In this document: positions 43,482 to 54,687 of the stretch, piece after piece
Layout of the letters: the number at the start of each line of letters is the position of its first letter
Position numbering within the stretch: position 1 is the stretch's first letter
Origin: Lewinellaceae bacterium
GTDB taxonomy: Bacteria > Bacteroidota > Bacteroidia > Chitinophagales > Saprospiraceae
Direction of reading: 5' to 3'
Length of the DNA stretch: 64,000 nt
Assembly: GCA_016711435.1 (NCBI GenBank)
Contig: JADJSY010000045.1
Span: 1-64,000 of the forward strand
Position numbers and translations under genes: made by a program
Notes under the pieces: model-generated
What the model was told of the DNA's origin: nothing
Databases searched by the model: none
Seen by the model: only the letters and a program-made list of their open reading frames with translations

Positions 43482-44759
43482 ATGAAAATACTAATACTCG
43501 GCTCGGGTGGCCGCGAACACACATTTGCCTGGAAAATTGCCCAAAGCAAGCGGTGTTCCCAATTATTTATTGCTCCCGGCAATGCCGGCACCGCTGCGCA
43601 TGGGCAAAATGTCGCGCTGGATCCGCTCGATTTTGCAGCCGTGGGCCAGTTTGTGCTGTTATCCTCTATAGACATGGTGTTGGTGGGGCCTGAAGAACCC
43701 CTGGTCAGGGGGATATGGGATTATTTTCAGGAGCATGAATCCTTGAAACATATACCGGTGATCGGGCCTTCCAAAGCAGGCGCAGTGCTGGAAGGCAGCA
43801 AGGCCTGGTCCAAAAAATTTATGGAACGCCACCGGATACCGACGGCAGCATACCGGGAGTTTACGGCAGATGATATAGAAGAAGGCGCGCGATACCTGGC
43901 CCAACACCCTTTACCGATTGTGCTGAAAGCCGATGGCCTGGCGGCTGGTAAAGGTGTCGTGATCTGCCAAAACCATGCAGAAGCGGAAAACGAGTTCCGC
44001 GCAATGCTCGACGGCAAATTTGGCGCTGCGGGCGATCGGGTTGTGGTGGAAGCATTTCTGGACGGTATCGAATTCAGCGTATTTGTGCTGACAGATGGAA
44101 AAAACTACAAAATTTTGCCCGAAGCCAAAGACTACAAACGTATCGGCGAAGGTGATACCGGCCCCAATACGGGTGGCATGGGCGCTGTCAGTCCGGTGCC
44201 TTTTGTAGACGAAGCCATGTGGAAAATGGTAGAGCAACGGATTATCGCACCGACCGTCAAAGGTTTGCGGAAAGAAAAAATAGTGTATAAAGGGTTCATT
44301 TTCTTTGGTTTAATAAAAGTGGCCGGCGAACCGTTCGTGATCGAATACAATTGCCGGATGGGCGACCCCGAAACGGAGGTAGTGCTGCCGCGCCTGAAAA
44401 ACGACCTGGTCCAGTTGCTCGAAAACTGTGCAAAAGGAACCCTCGGTCGTATTAGGATCCGCACGGATAAAAAAACGGCAACCACTATTTTTTTAGTCAG
44501 TGGCGGATACCCCGACCACTATGAAAAAGGTAAAACAATTACCGGTTTGGAACAGGTAAAAGGAGGTTTTGCTTTTCATGCAGGCACCCGTTTTCAGGAC
44601 GAAAAAGTGCTGACCAATGGCGGAAGGGTGCTTGCGATGACCAGTTTAGCGAAAGATTTAAGCGGTGCATTGCGCAAATCAAAACGCAACGCCAAGGTTG
44701 TACAGTTTCAGGGGAAATACTACCGGCGCGATATAGGGAAGGATTTAGAAGGACTGTAA
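43482..44759 (+). CDS. purD: Phosphoribosylamine-glycine ligase (GARS)
   Basis: 425 residues from the ATG at 43482 (MKILILGSGGREHTFAWKI), the family's canonical beginning. ATP-grasp enzyme: VLKADGLAAGKGVVIC, EFLDGIEFSVFVLTDG-type motif (EAFLDGIEFSVF), GPNTGGMGAVSP and EYNCRMGDPETEVVLPRL. Second step of purine synthesis, joining glycine to phosphoribosylamine. No other pur genes are adjacent. Confidence 0.97.
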   Translation: MKILILGSGGREHTFAWKIAQSKRCSQLFIAPGNAGTAAHGQNVALDPLDFAAVGQFVLLSSIDMVLVGPEEPLVRGIWDYFQEHESLKHIPVIGPSKAGAVLEGSKAWSKKFMERHRIPTAAYREFTADDIEEGARYLAQHPLPIVLKADGLAAGKGVVICQNHAEAENEFRAMLDGKFGAAGDRVVVEAFLDGIEFSVFVLTDGKNYKILPEAKDYKRIGEGDTGPNTGGMGAVSPVPFVDEAMWKMVEQRIIAPTVKGLRKEKIVYKGFIFFGLIKVAGEPFVIEYNCRMGDPETEVVLPRLKNDLVQLLENCAKGTLGRIRIRTDKKTATTIFLVSGGYPDHYEKGKTITGLEQVKGGFAFHAGTRFQDEKVLTNGGRVLAMTSLAKDLSGALRKSKRNAKVVQFQGKYYRRDIGKDLEGL

Positions 44760-44817
44760 CCGTGCAATAAGCTCAAATCCTTTTATCTTCACCACTCCAA
44801 ACGTAACAGTTTTAATT

Positions 44818-47800
44818 TTGAGACACTTCCTGCCACATTTTATCCAGGAAAACTACCGAAACGGCATTCACGCAGGTCATCTGAATGCTTTTACGATGTT
44901 TGTCGACCTCAGCGGTTTTACCCGGCTGACGGAGACACTTATGCAAAAAGGTTCGGAAGGCGCCGAGGAACTGTCTGTTGCACTGAATCACATCTTCCAG
45001 CCCATGGTTCGTTTGGTATACGATCAGGGCGGCTTTATTCCATATTTCGCCGGAGACAGTTTTACGGCCATTTTTCCGGTTCCGCAAAGCAGCGCATTAC
45101 ATCCTGAAACATTAGTGATTGCGCGGCGGGTGATACAAACGGCTCAATTGACGCTCTCCCGTTTTGCACTTCAGCAGGAAGACGAGGATTCCATGTTATT
45201 AGAACACAATATTGGTATCAAAATAGGGCTATCGGAAGGAACCGTGGAATGGGGAATTGTTGGCAAGGGCAGAAAAGCGTATTATTTCAGGGGCGAACCC
45301 ATTGATGGTTGTTCGCAGGCGCAAGTACGCGCCAGTAGTTTGGAGGTTGTGGGCGATACTCTTTTCAGGCCCTATCTGCTGCCCCTGGGCTTGGAAGCGG
45401 AAGAACTGGAAGATGGTTATCTCAAAATCACGCTACCTGCCGCGCAACCCCAGCAGTCAAAAAAAATGATGCCGGAAGGGCCGGTCAGGCAACTGCCGGT
45501 TCCCGACCCGCTTATCATGGCGGAGTTTTTGCCAAAAGAAGTTTTTGAAAATCAGGGAATTGGCGAATTCAGGAATGTTGTAAGCGTTTTTCTGTCCTTT
45601 ACCGGAGTAGATACCCACACGGCATTAGATCATTTTGCTTCCGTAGTACTACAGGAATGCGACAATTTTGGCGCCTACCTCAAGGAAATTGATTTTGGCG
45701 ATAAAGGCGGGGTAATTTTTTGTTTGTTCGGGGCGCCGATCTCTTTTGAAAATAATGTGGAGCGGGCGCTCGAATTTGTGGCGGCCATCCTGGATGAAAT
45801 GGTGAGTCTGGAGAACCTGACAGGTGCGCGATATCGCATTGGTATCACGTCCGGCCTGGCATTTACCGGAGTGATCGGAAGTGCCGAACGCTGCCAGTAT
45901 GCTGCAGCAGGCGCTCGGGTGAATCTTGGCGCGCGCCTGATGATGAAAGCAAAATGGGGAGAGGTGATGGCAGATGAAAATGTGCAGCGCAACCGCAACT
46001 TCAAATTTACATACAAGGGTGAAGGTTATTACAAGGGTTTTGAAAAAGCCATTCCCACCTACTTGCTCACAGGTAGGAATCTTGCCGGACGCGCCAGTTT
46101 TTCAGGCGATTACTTTGGTCGGGCTACTGAATTGCGCAGCCTGGTGGAGTTTGCATTGCCCCTGCGCGATGGCAGGTTTGCAGGTGTGGCTTATGTTTTT
46201 GGAGAAGCCGGCATCGGTAAAAGCCGGTTGAGTTATGAGTTTCGCCGGCAATTACGCGATGCGATGGCTGTCAGTTGGTTTACCTGCCAAAGCGATCAGA
46301 TTCTGCGCAAGCCATTCAACCCCTTTGTGTATTTTCTGAAAAATTATTTTGAGCAAAGTCCTGAAAATACACCGGAGCGCAACCGGGAGTTATTTGAACA
46401 AAACTTTCTTGAACTACAATTTGAACTAACGGAAAACCGCCACCCCGAAGCGGATGCGGTCCGCCGGGAAATCAGCCGCACGCAAAGTGTGCTGGCTGCC
46501 ATGATGGGTATCCACTACCCGAATTCGCTGTGGGAACAGTTGGACGGGCGGGGCCGCTATCAAAATGGTTTGGCCGCTATGGCCAATTTGTTCGTGGCCG
46601 AATCCCTGTTGCAACCCCTCGTGATCGAGCTGGAAGATGCGCATTGGTACGATGAAATGAGTTATGAGTTTTTAGCCCAGTTTATCCGCCGCGCCCAGGC
46701 TTATCCGCTGATGTTTTTGGCCACCAGTCGGTATGAAGACGACGGCTCCAAAGCATATCTGTTCCGGCAAAACATACTTGGTGAATTGTCCGTCGCCCAC
46801 ATCGAAGTGGATCTGAATTTTTTGCATCCCGATGATTTAAAAGCATTTGCAGAAGCCAGGCTCGGTGGAAGCTTGCACCCGGAACTACTCGAATTGCTGC
46901 AACGCATGACGCAGGGCAATCCCTTTTATATCGAGCAAATGGCCGAATATTTCCGGGAGGCTAACCTGTTGAAAAATACAAACGGCCTGTTGCAACTGAA
47001 AAACCAGGACGTGCAGATGAATGACTCTGTTAAAGAGATCATGATGGCGCGCATCGACCGGCTGAGCGGTCTGGTCAAAGAAACCGTAAAAGCCGCAGCG
47101 GTTATCGGGCGGGAGTTTGAATTACCTGTTTTGTCGGCAGTAATGGCCAAACAGGAAGAATTTATCAGCAAAAACGGTGATATTGAACTGGTGCTCCGCG
47201 AACAGATTCAAACCGCCGAGAAGTGGCAGGTCTGGTATGCAATGAACGAGTTGCGGTACATTTTCAGGCACTCGCTGCTGCGCGAAGCGGCGTATGACAT
47301 GCAATTGCGCACCCGCCTGCGCGAGCTGCACCAATTGATTGCCGATGCGATCGAACAGCTGTACCCCAATTCGCAGGAGCGTTTTGTCGACCTGGCTTTC
47401 CACTACGAACAGGCCGAAGACGAACGGAAAACCAATAAATATTTAGAAAAAGCAGCCCGCTATGCACAGCGCAATTTTCAGAACCGGCAGGCGCTGTCTT
47501 TTTATGAAAAATTGATTACCAGCACTTTAAAGAAAGATAAAAAAAGCAAAAAGGTCATCAAACTGATCCTTCGAAAAGGAACGGTGCATGAATTGGTAGG
47601 GCAATGGGAAGAAGCCGAGCAGGATTACCGCACGGCGCTCGAACGAGCCAAAAACCTGAATGACTGGTATCTGATCGGTCGCGGCAACCGGCGCCTGGGA
47701 CAATTGCTGATGCTCCGGGGCAATTATCCCGACGCCAAAAAGTACCTGGATGTGGCGATTACCTGTTTTGACCTGGCCAGCGACCAGATCGGTATTGCCA

Positions 47801-48948
47801 AAACATACGGCAATCTCGGCACTTTCTTTTTCCGCCAGGGCAGTTACGATGCTGCCAAAAGCTGGTTTGCCAAAGCCATCGAGATCAACCGCGCCAATAA
47901 CCGGGAAGGGGAAAATGCCGCCATTGTCGCCAATCTGGGGCTTATTTTTATGAATCAGGGCCATTACGACGAAGGCATTCGCTGGCTGGAAGAACAATTG
48001 GATATTGCCGAACGCGTGGCAGATAAACAGGGTTTGACTACCCTTTACACCAATCTGGGTATTATTTACCTGGAAAAAAACAGCCTGGACAGCGCTTTAC
48101 TTTGTCTGGAAAAGGGGCTTGCATATTCGGAAGAACTGGGTAATAAACTCCTAATGACCATTTGTATCGGCTCCATCGGCTCTGTTTGGGAGAAAAAAGG
48201 CGATTACACAAAAGCCATGCAAAACTTCGACCGCGACCTGCTACTCGCCCGGGAATTGGGCGACAAACAGGGGACGGCCATCGCCTGCGGATTGATCGGC
48301 GATCTGATGTCGACCATGGGCCAGTTTGACGCGGCCATCGAATACCTCGAACAAAACCTCGCACTGAGCCGTGAACTGAACTATAAAAAAGGCATCGCCA
48401 AAGCATTGAATACGCTGGGAGATACCTGGTTTTTCAAACGCGACTATGCCCGCAGTATCCGATATTACAATGAAGCCATCGAGCACGCCCGGGAAATGGG
48501 CAACCGGCTGGTTTTGGGGTATTCGTTGGTAGAAAAAGGATTGGTACACCTGTATTCCGGCGAAGTGGCCGCCGCTCGCCAACTGCTGGAGGAAGGCCGC
48601 GACATTGCCCTGGCGCTCGGCAATGCCGATCTGACTTTCAGTTCCAATATTTTGCGGGCGCAGGTAATTATTTCGGAAGGCAACAAACCCGAAGCATTGC
48701 GCCAGCTGCAACAATTGATGGCGCTGGCCAGAACCGAACGGGAAGAAGCGGCAGTGCATTTCGAGCTGCGCCGAATCGCCGACAACCCCACACCCCATCA
48801 CTTGCGGGCGTTATCTTTATACCGCTCGTTATATGACCGCACGCCGCAGTATATTTATAAGATGCGATTGGAGGAATTGGGAAGAAAAATGGGTCTGAAT
48901 TTAGGCAAAAAGACTGCAAGCAGTCAAACAACAACACCTGTAGAGTAA
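44818..48948 (+). CDS. Soluble-adenylyl-cyclase-like protein: two cyclase domains, STAND ATPase, TPR array
   Basis: 1376 residues from a TTG start (no ATG precedes the first conserved block). Order: class III cyclase-like domain 1 (~25-190; FVDLSGFTRLTETL, FAGDSFTAIF with both metal Asp), domain 2 (~250-410; more degenerate, DFGDKGGVIFCLFGAP, RYRIGITSGLAFTGVIG, AAAGARVNLGARLM), ATPase domain with Walker A GEAGIGKSRLS (~460) and Walker B LVIELEDAHWYD, then ~12 TPRs (~880-1350). This matches the domain order of mammalian ADCY10. The Lys of the KxxGD substrate site is absent from domain 1, so activity may need the domain 1/2 interface. No membrane segment. Convergent with cysS. Confidence 0.9.
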   Translation: MRHFLPHFIQENYRNGIHAGHLNAFTMFVDLSGFTRLTETLMQKGSEGAEELSVALNHIFQPMVRLVYDQGGFIPYFAGDSFTAIFPVPQSSALHPETLVIARRVIQTAQLTLSRFALQQEDEDSMLLEHNIGIKIGLSEGTVEWGIVGKGRKAYYFRGEPIDGCSQAQVRASSLEVVGDTLFRPYLLPLGLEAEELEDGYLKITLPAAQPQQSKKMMPEGPVRQLPVPDPLIMAEFLPKEVFENQGIGEFRNVVSVFLSFTGVDTHTALDHFASVVLQECDNFGAYLKEIDFGDKGGVIFCLFGAPISFENNVERALEFVAAILDEMVSLENLTGARYRIGITSGLAFTGVIGSAERCQYAAAGARVNLGARLMMKAKWGEVMADENVQRNRNFKFTYKGEGYYKGFEKAIPTYLLTGRNLAGRASFSGDYFGRATELRSLVEFALPLRDGRFAGVAYVFGEAGIGKSRLSYEFRRQLRDAMAVSWFTCQSDQILRKPFNPFVYFLKNYFEQSPENTPERNRELFEQNFLELQFELTENRHPEADAVRREISRTQSVLAAMMGIHYPNSLWEQLDGRGRYQNGLAAMANLFVAESLLQPLVIELEDAHWYDEMSYEFLAQFIRRAQAYPLMFLATSRYEDDGSKAYLFRQNILGELSVAHIEVDLNFLHPDDLKAFAEARLGGSLHPELLELLQRMTQGNPFYIEQMAEYFREANLLKNTNGLLQLKNQDVQMNDSVKEIMMARIDRLSGLVKETVKAAAVIGREFELPVLSAVMAKQEEFISKNGDIELVLREQIQTAEKWQVWYAMNELRYIFRHSLLREAAYDMQLRTRLRELHQLIADAIEQLYPNSQERFVDLAFHYEQAEDERKTNKYLEKAARYAQRNFQNRQALSFYEKLITSTLKKDKKSKKVIKLILRKGTVHELVGQWEEAEQDYRTALERAKNLNDWYLIGRGNRRLGQLLMLRGNYPDAKKYLDVAITCFDLASDQIGIAKTYGNLGTFFFRQGSYDAAKSWFAKAIEINRANNREGENAAIVANLGLIFMNQGHYDEGIRWLEEQLDIAERVADKQGLTTLYTNLGIIYLEKNSLDSALLCLEKGLAYSEELGNKLLMTICIGSIGSVWEKKGDYTKAMQNFDRDLLLARELGDKQGTAIACGLIGDLMSTMGQFDAAIEYLEQNLALSRELNYKKGIAKALNTLGDTWFFKRDYARSIRYYNEAIEHAREMGNRLVLGYSLVEKGLVHLYSGEVAAARQLLEEGRDIALALGNADLTFSSNILRAQVIISEGNKPEALRQLQQLMALARTEREEAAVHFELRRIADNPTPHHLRALSLYRSLYDRTPQYIYKMRLEELGRKMGLNLGKKTASSQTTTPVE

Positions 48949-49054
48949 TTAAAGGCAAGGGCAATAGAAAACATAGCGTAGAGTACTCTTAACTATGTTT
49001 TCATGTGCCTATGTGCTTAAATGGCTTCCTTTGCCTTTTCGGGATGATTCATGT

Positions 49055-50560
49055 TTAATTCTTCTCCCAACTCACCCCTTCTTTCCCGTCTTTCACCTGA
49101 ATACCCACTTCAGCGAGTACATCGCGTATTTTATCACTCGCAACCCAGTCTTTTTGGGCGCGGGCATTAGCGCGCAGGTCGAGAATCAGTTCCATCAGTC
49201 CTTCCACAGTGCCGCTGTCTTCTTTAGATTCCTCGTCTTTCAGACCGAAAATATCAAAAACAAACGTATGGTATACCGTTTTCAGGCGTTCGATGACCCA
49301 GGGAGCCACATCGCCGGAAGCCAGTTGTTTGTTGGCTAATTTATTGACGTAACCACCCAGTTCGCTGAGGCAAGCCAATGCGATGGCAGTATTAAAATCA
49401 TCGTCCATACCCTGGTAGGCGTCTTCGATGAGCGCCAGTATAGCCCGGTCGTGTTCCGTTTCCGAACCGTCGAAGTCACGGGCGTCTACGGGCAGTTTTT
49501 GCAGGGTATTATAGGCGTCCATGAGTTTTTTGAATCCTTTTTCCGCTGCCTGCAGACCGTCATCCGTTATATCGAGTGTGCTGCGGTAATGCGCTTGCAG
49601 CATAAAAAAGCGCACGGCCATCGGAGAATAGGATTTGCTGATATGCTCGCTTTCTCCGGTGAACAATTGCGGCGGGTTGATGGTGTTGCCATCGGATTTC
49701 GACATTTTTTTGCCGTTTAGCAGGAGCATATTGGTATGCAGCCAGTAGTTGGCAGGCGAGCAACCGCAGGCGCCGTTGCTCTGTGCTACTTCGTTTTCAT
49801 GGTGCGGGAATTTCAGGTCGTTTCCGCCGCCGTGAATGTCAAAAGTTTGACCTAAGTACTTGGTACTCATGGCGCTGCATTCTAGGTGCCAGCCCGGAAA
49901 ACCGACTGACCAGGGACTTTTCCACACCATAATATCCTGCGGGCGGGCTTTCATCCAGATCGCAAAATCGGCAGGGTGGTTTTTTTCTTCCTGGTTTTTC
50001 AGGCCATCGCGGCTTTCCGCCATCAGCTCATCGATGACGCGGCCCGACAATTGTCCGTACACACCGGGATGCTCCTGGTTGAATTTGATGACGTTGAAAT
50101 AAACTGAACCATTGCGCTCGTAGGCGTATCCACGATCCATAATATCCTGTACCATGTCGATCTGTTCCGGGATATGGCCGGTAGCCCGCGGTTCGATGCT
50201 GGGCGGCAGGGTATTAAAAATCCGCATCATGTCGTGGAAACCCACGGTGTAGTGTTGCGCTACTTCCATAGGTTCGAGTTGTGCCACTTTGGCGCCTTTG
50301 GCCATGCGGTCTTCCCCATCGTCGGTCAAATGGCCCACGTCGGTGATGTTGCGGACATACCGCACTTTATACCCGATGTGCAGCAGGTAGCGATAAATGA
50401 CATCGAAACTGGCAAATGTGCGGCAGTTGCCCAGGTGTACATCGCTGTAAACCGTTGGGCCGCACACATACATTCCGATATGGCCGGGCACGATGGGTTG
50501 GAAAATTTCTTTTTTGCCGCTGAGGCTATTGTGCAATTTGAGGACGCGTTGTTGTGTCAT
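49055..50560 (-). CDS. cysS: Cysteinyl-tRNA synthetase
   Basis: 501 residues. Class I signatures: MYVCGPTVYSDVHLGNCRTF (HIGH-like HLGN and first zinc Cys), zinc-site WHLECSAMS and HHENEVAQS, and KKMSKSDGN near residue 290. The C-terminal anticodon domain is present. Single-gene unit, divergent from the ion-channel homologue. Confidence 0.97.
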   Translation of the reverse strand: MTQQRVLKLHNSLSGKKEIFQPIVPGHIGMYVCGPTVYSDVHLGNCRTFASFDVIYRYLLHIGYKVRYVRNITDVGHLTDDGEDRMAKGAKVAQLEPMEVAQHYTVGFHDMMRIFNTLPPSIEPRATGHIPEQIDMVQDIMDRGYAYERNGSVYFNVIKFNQEHPGVYGQLSGRVIDELMAESRDGLKNQEEKNHPADFAIWMKARPQDIMVWKSPWSVGFPGWHLECSAMSTKYLGQTFDIHGGGNDLKFPHHENEVAQSNGACGCSPANYWLHTNMLLLNGKKMSKSDGNTINPPQLFTGESEHISKSYSPMAVRFFMLQAHYRSTLDITDDGLQAAEKGFKKLMDAYNTLQKLPVDARDFDGSETEHDRAILALIEDAYQGMDDDFNTAIALACLSELGGYVNKLANKQLASGDVAPWVIERLKTVYHTFVFDIFGLKDEESKEDSGTVEGLMELILDLRANARAQKDWVASDKIRDVLAEVGIQVKDGKEGVSWEKN

Positions 50561-50654
50561 AAGGGCGCAAAGTTAATACGAAGCGAAGCGGGACGATATA
50601 CAGTGCGTGTGGTTTTTGTGAAAAAATCTATTTTTGGCATCTAAAATTTCTACC

Positions 50655-51610
50655 ATGCGCCTGATACTCCTTCTCTTTGCAATTTACCTGCCACAATTGG
50701 CTGTCCCGGCAGCCGCCCAGGCACAACAGGTGAAAACCGGTATTTACCTGATGAACCTGTATAACCTGAATATGGACGAGCACTCGTTTTATGCAGATTT
50801 TTATATCTGGTTCCGATGGTCTGGGCCCATCGATCCGACGAATATTGAATTTGTCAATGCCATTGAAAATGGAGTATGGACAAGGCTACTTTCGATGGCG
50901 ACAGCACGCCCGTACAACTGAAAACCGGAGAAAAATATAAGATTTTCAGGATAGAAGGCCGCTTTTTCCACTCTTTCTCCCTCAATCGTTTTCCATTGGA
51001 TCAACACACGCTGGATATTCAGATCGAAAACCCGGAATTTCCGTCCGATTCGCTGCTATACGTAGCGGATACGCTGGGCGCCCAAATTCGCAAAACCCTG
51101 AACCTGGTAGGTTGGGAAACCAAACGTTGTGAACTTATTTCACAGGTACACGACTACGGCACCAATTTCGGCAACCCCGAAGAAAATGCCCAGCGATACA
51201 GCAATCTGAGTTACAACATCACCCTTTCCCGCCCGATCAGTTATTTTTTACTGAAAATGCTTTTGCCCCTGCTGGTGGTGATGCTGGTTAGTATCGGCGC
51301 ACTGCTCCTGCATCCGACGCATATCGATTCCCGTTCCTCCCTTCCGATCGGCGGATTGCTGACGGCCGTTTTCCTGCAACAATCCTACAGCAGCGCATTG
51401 CCTGATTCGGGTTATATGGTACTGATGGATAAAATTTATCTCCTGAGTTACATCATTATTTCATTGGTTTTATTGCAGGTGATCCGGGCGGGCAACGTAA
51501 CGGCAAAAGATAAGCCGGTAAAAAATGTCATTAAATTTGAAAAGCGGCTGGCGCAGGCTTTTTTGGGCCTTTTTCTTTTGGGCGTATTGATTTTGAGTGT
51601 GATTAAGTAA
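50655..51610 (+). pseudogene. Pentameric ligand-gated ion channel homologue, frameshifted once
   Basis: From the ATG at 50655: signal peptide (MRLILLLFAIYLPQLAVPAA), then a Cys-loop-receptor-like extracellular beta-sandwich (TGIYLMNLYNLNMDEHSFYA; FSLNRFPLDQHTLDIQIE, the FPxD motif) and four C-terminal membrane helices starting with PISYFLLKMLLPLLVVMLVS. About 318 residues if repaired. The frame breaks at ~50879: TGGACA lacks one G relative to the expected TGGGAC that would read VWDKATFDGD. Both halves are otherwise intact. Bacterial members include proton- and ligand-gated channels (GLIC, ELIC). Either inactive in this strain or a homopolymer read error. Confidence 0.85.
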
Positions 51611-51614
51611 TCAA

Positions 51615-51722
51615 GTGTTTTGGTGTTTTCGGGTTTTTGTGTTTTGGGCGCTTCGCCTAAACTACTCACGGTTGCCAAAAGCGAAGCGTCCAAAACACCA
51701 AAACCCGAAAACACTAAAACAC
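51615..51722. repeat. Inverted repeat of GTGTTTTGG words between channel and peptidase genes
   Basis: Arms 51615-51656 and 51681-51722 pair with 3 mismatches in 42, ending in GGGCGCTTCGC next to the loop. Starts 5 bases after one stop codon. Text closely related to the repeats at 10254 and 58265. Confidence 0.93.
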
Positions 51723-51756
51723 ATAAGTATTCAGTGTGGTAAAAAAACAACTTTTC

Positions 51757-54619
51757 ATGAAGCAAATCTTCCTTGCAACCATCCTCCTGTCGGGTTTACT
51801 GTCGGCGCCGCTTCCGGGTTTTTCGCAGCAAACAAAAAAAATCATCGACCACGCTGACGTGCAGCGCTGGAAAAAAATAGAACAACAACGCATTTCCAAT
51901 GATGGCCAATGGGTCAGTTGGGCGCAATTGCCCGTCGCGGAAGGTGATGCTGCATTATACCTGTGGAATGAAGCCGGCAAGCAGACCAGCGTATTTCCGC
52001 GCGCCTCCGAGGCCCGTTTTTCTTCGGACAATAAGTTGTTGATTTTCACCATCAAACCACCGCTGGACAGCCTGAAAGCGCAGCGCCGCAAAAAAGTGAA
52101 AGACGAAGATTTACCCAAAGACACCTTAGGCATCCTGACACTTTCCACAGGGCAGTTGGAAAAAATCCCGCGACTCAAAACGGTGCTGGTTCCCGAAAAA
52201 TGGTCGGGCTGGTTTGCTTTTCAATGCGAGCCAATGAAACCCGCGCCCGCCAAAAAGGATACGGCCAAAACGCAACCCAAACCTGCGCCCAAAACGGCCA
52301 AGGAAAAAAAGGAGGACAAGGACAACGGTTACCGTCTTGTGGTCCGCAACACTGTTTCCGGCAAACAGGACACCATCGCGTATGTCAAGGAGTTTACGCT
52401 GGCGAAAAATAGTCCGCGCCTGTTGTTGTACAGCACCGGCTGGGGTGATACCATGACGGTGAAAACCAACCGTTCCATCCAGAAAAATGGGGTTTACCTG
52501 TATGATCTGGAGCGATCGGCCATTCAGCCCTTGTTCAGGAGCAAGGGTAAGTTTCAGCAACTATCGCTCGATGAACAGGGTGAACAGGCTGCTTTTTTGG
52601 CAGACTTAGATACCAGCAAAGCCCGGATCCGGCCTTTGCAATTGTGCTACCGGGAATCAGGCAAGGATTCAGCCAAAATCATTGCCCGGCCGGAAAGCGA
52701 TTTTTTGCAACGCAGCAACGGCGAGGCCAACTGGGTTATCAGTGAAAACAGCCGTCCCGTTTTTTCAGAAGACGGCAGCAAACTGTACTTTGGAATAGCG
52801 CCGGCCCCGATCCTCAACGATACCATGCTGTTAAAAGAAGAAATTGTGGATGTGGAGGTGTGGAACTGGACGGACAACCGCCTCTACACCCAGCAGGAGG
52901 TGCAGTTGGATAATATGAAGAAGCGATCATATCCCATTGTCTGGCACAGCCGTAAAAACCGCTTTGTGCCACTGGCTTCTCCCGAAATGCCCGAACTGCG
53001 ATTCCAGGAACAACGCAATGCGGAAATGGCGCTTGCTTTTACCGAAGAGCCTTATGGAACCTATGTGACTATAGAAGGTACGCCGCACAAGGATTTATAT
53101 GCCGTCGATTTAAAAACAGGGGATAAAAAATTGATTGTGAAGGATTTGCGTGGCAATCCACGCATTTCGCCGGAAGCCGGATACATCATTTGGTGGAGCG
53201 ATCCTGACACAGCCTTGTTTGCCTGGAATGCGCGCAGGTCTGAAATCGTCCGGCTGACGGATAATCGCCTCGCGCCGTTTTACGACGAAGAAAATGACGT
53301 GCCCGATTTTCCCGATGCACATGGACTGGCAGGATGGCTCGGCGGCGACGAGGCCATGATCGTGTATGACAAATACGACCTCTGGAAAATGGACCCGAAT
53401 GGCAAAAGAACCCCGAACGCCTCACCAAAGGAAGAGAAACGCAGACCACTTACCGCTACCTGAAATTAGACCCGGAAGAACGCAGCATTCCGGCGGATGC
53501 ATCCATTTTGTTGCACCAGTTTCACCACCCGACGAAAGCGGAAGGTTATAGTTGGCATTCTTTGAAAAATGGAAAAACTACCCAGCTCAGCGGCGGCGAT
53601 TTTGCTTACACCAAACAGCCCCTTAAACCTAAAAATGCTGATTATCTCTTGTTTTCAAGGGGCAATTACCAGGTTTTTCCCGATTTGCAATACCTGAACT
53701 ATGGAAACAGCGAGGCTAAGCCGGCTCAAATTTCCCAGGCCAATCCGCAACAAAGCGAATACCGCTGGGGCGCTATCGAGCCTGTACAGTGGACCTCGCT
53801 GTCGGGTGAAGTGCTCAACGGATTGCTCATCAAACCGGAAGACTTCGACCCTGCCGCGCAGTACCCGATGATTGTCAATTTTTACGAAAAACTCTCCGAC
53901 GGACTGCACCAGCACCGCTCCCCGGATTTTCACCGCTCCCAGATCAATTACACCGTCTATGCCAGCAAAGGCTACCTCATTTTTGCACCGGACATTCCTT
54001 ACCGCACGGGTTATCCCGGAGAAAGCGCCTACAATGCCATTGTCAGCGGTGTGACGGCTTTGATCAACAAGGGTTTTGTGGATCCCAAACGCGTGGCCAT
54101 GCAGGGGCATTCCTGGGGCGGTTACCAGGCGGCTTATGTGGTGACGCGCACCAACCTGTTTGCCTAGCGCCGGTAGCCAACATGACTTCGGCTTATGGTG
54201 GCATCCGCTGGGAATCGGGGCTGAGTCGCGTATTTCAATATGAACATCAGCAGAGCCGCATCGGGGGCAGTCTTTGGGAGTATCCGATGCGTTACCTGGA
54301 AAATTCGCCCTTGTTTACGCTGGATAAAGTACAAACCCCGCTCCTGATTTTACACAATGACAAAGACGGCGCCGTTCCCTGGTACCAGGGCATCGAATTG
54401 TTTTCCGGACTGCGCCGATTGGGAAAACCTTGTTGGCTGCTCAACTACAACGACGAGCCGCACTGGCCTGTGAAACTGCAAAACCGCATGGACTTTCAAC
54501 GCCGTATGCAGCAATTTTTTGATTATTACCTGATGTCTGCGCCGCAACCCAAGTGGATGAAACGCGGTGTGCCGCCGATGGAAAAGGGTATTTTACAGGG
54601 GTTGGAGACGGATGACTAA
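51757..54619 (+). pseudogene. S9-family prolyl-oligopeptidase-like peptidase, broken twice
   Basis: From the ATG at 51757: signal peptide (MKQIFLATILLSGLLSAPLPG), a WD40/PD40-like propeller, then an alpha/beta hydrolase catalytic domain with nucleophile GHSWGGYQ (~54108), Asp in ILHNDKDGAVPW and His in NYNDEPHWPV. First break at ~53405: AAAA where AAAAA is expected (would read GKKNPERLTKG). Second break at ~54165: after NLFA there is TAG and a frame change before APVANMTSAYGGIRWESG, consistent with loss of roughly 10-13 bases encoding AAVAG. The second is not a homopolymer, so real decay is more likely for this gene. Intact homologues are exported exopeptidases. Confidence 0.85.
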
Positions 54620-54687
54620 ATGTGCCGCCTCTTGTGAGACACCCACTTCTTTATTGCTACTTTTCGCACCAATAAACTTTTGTTGCC

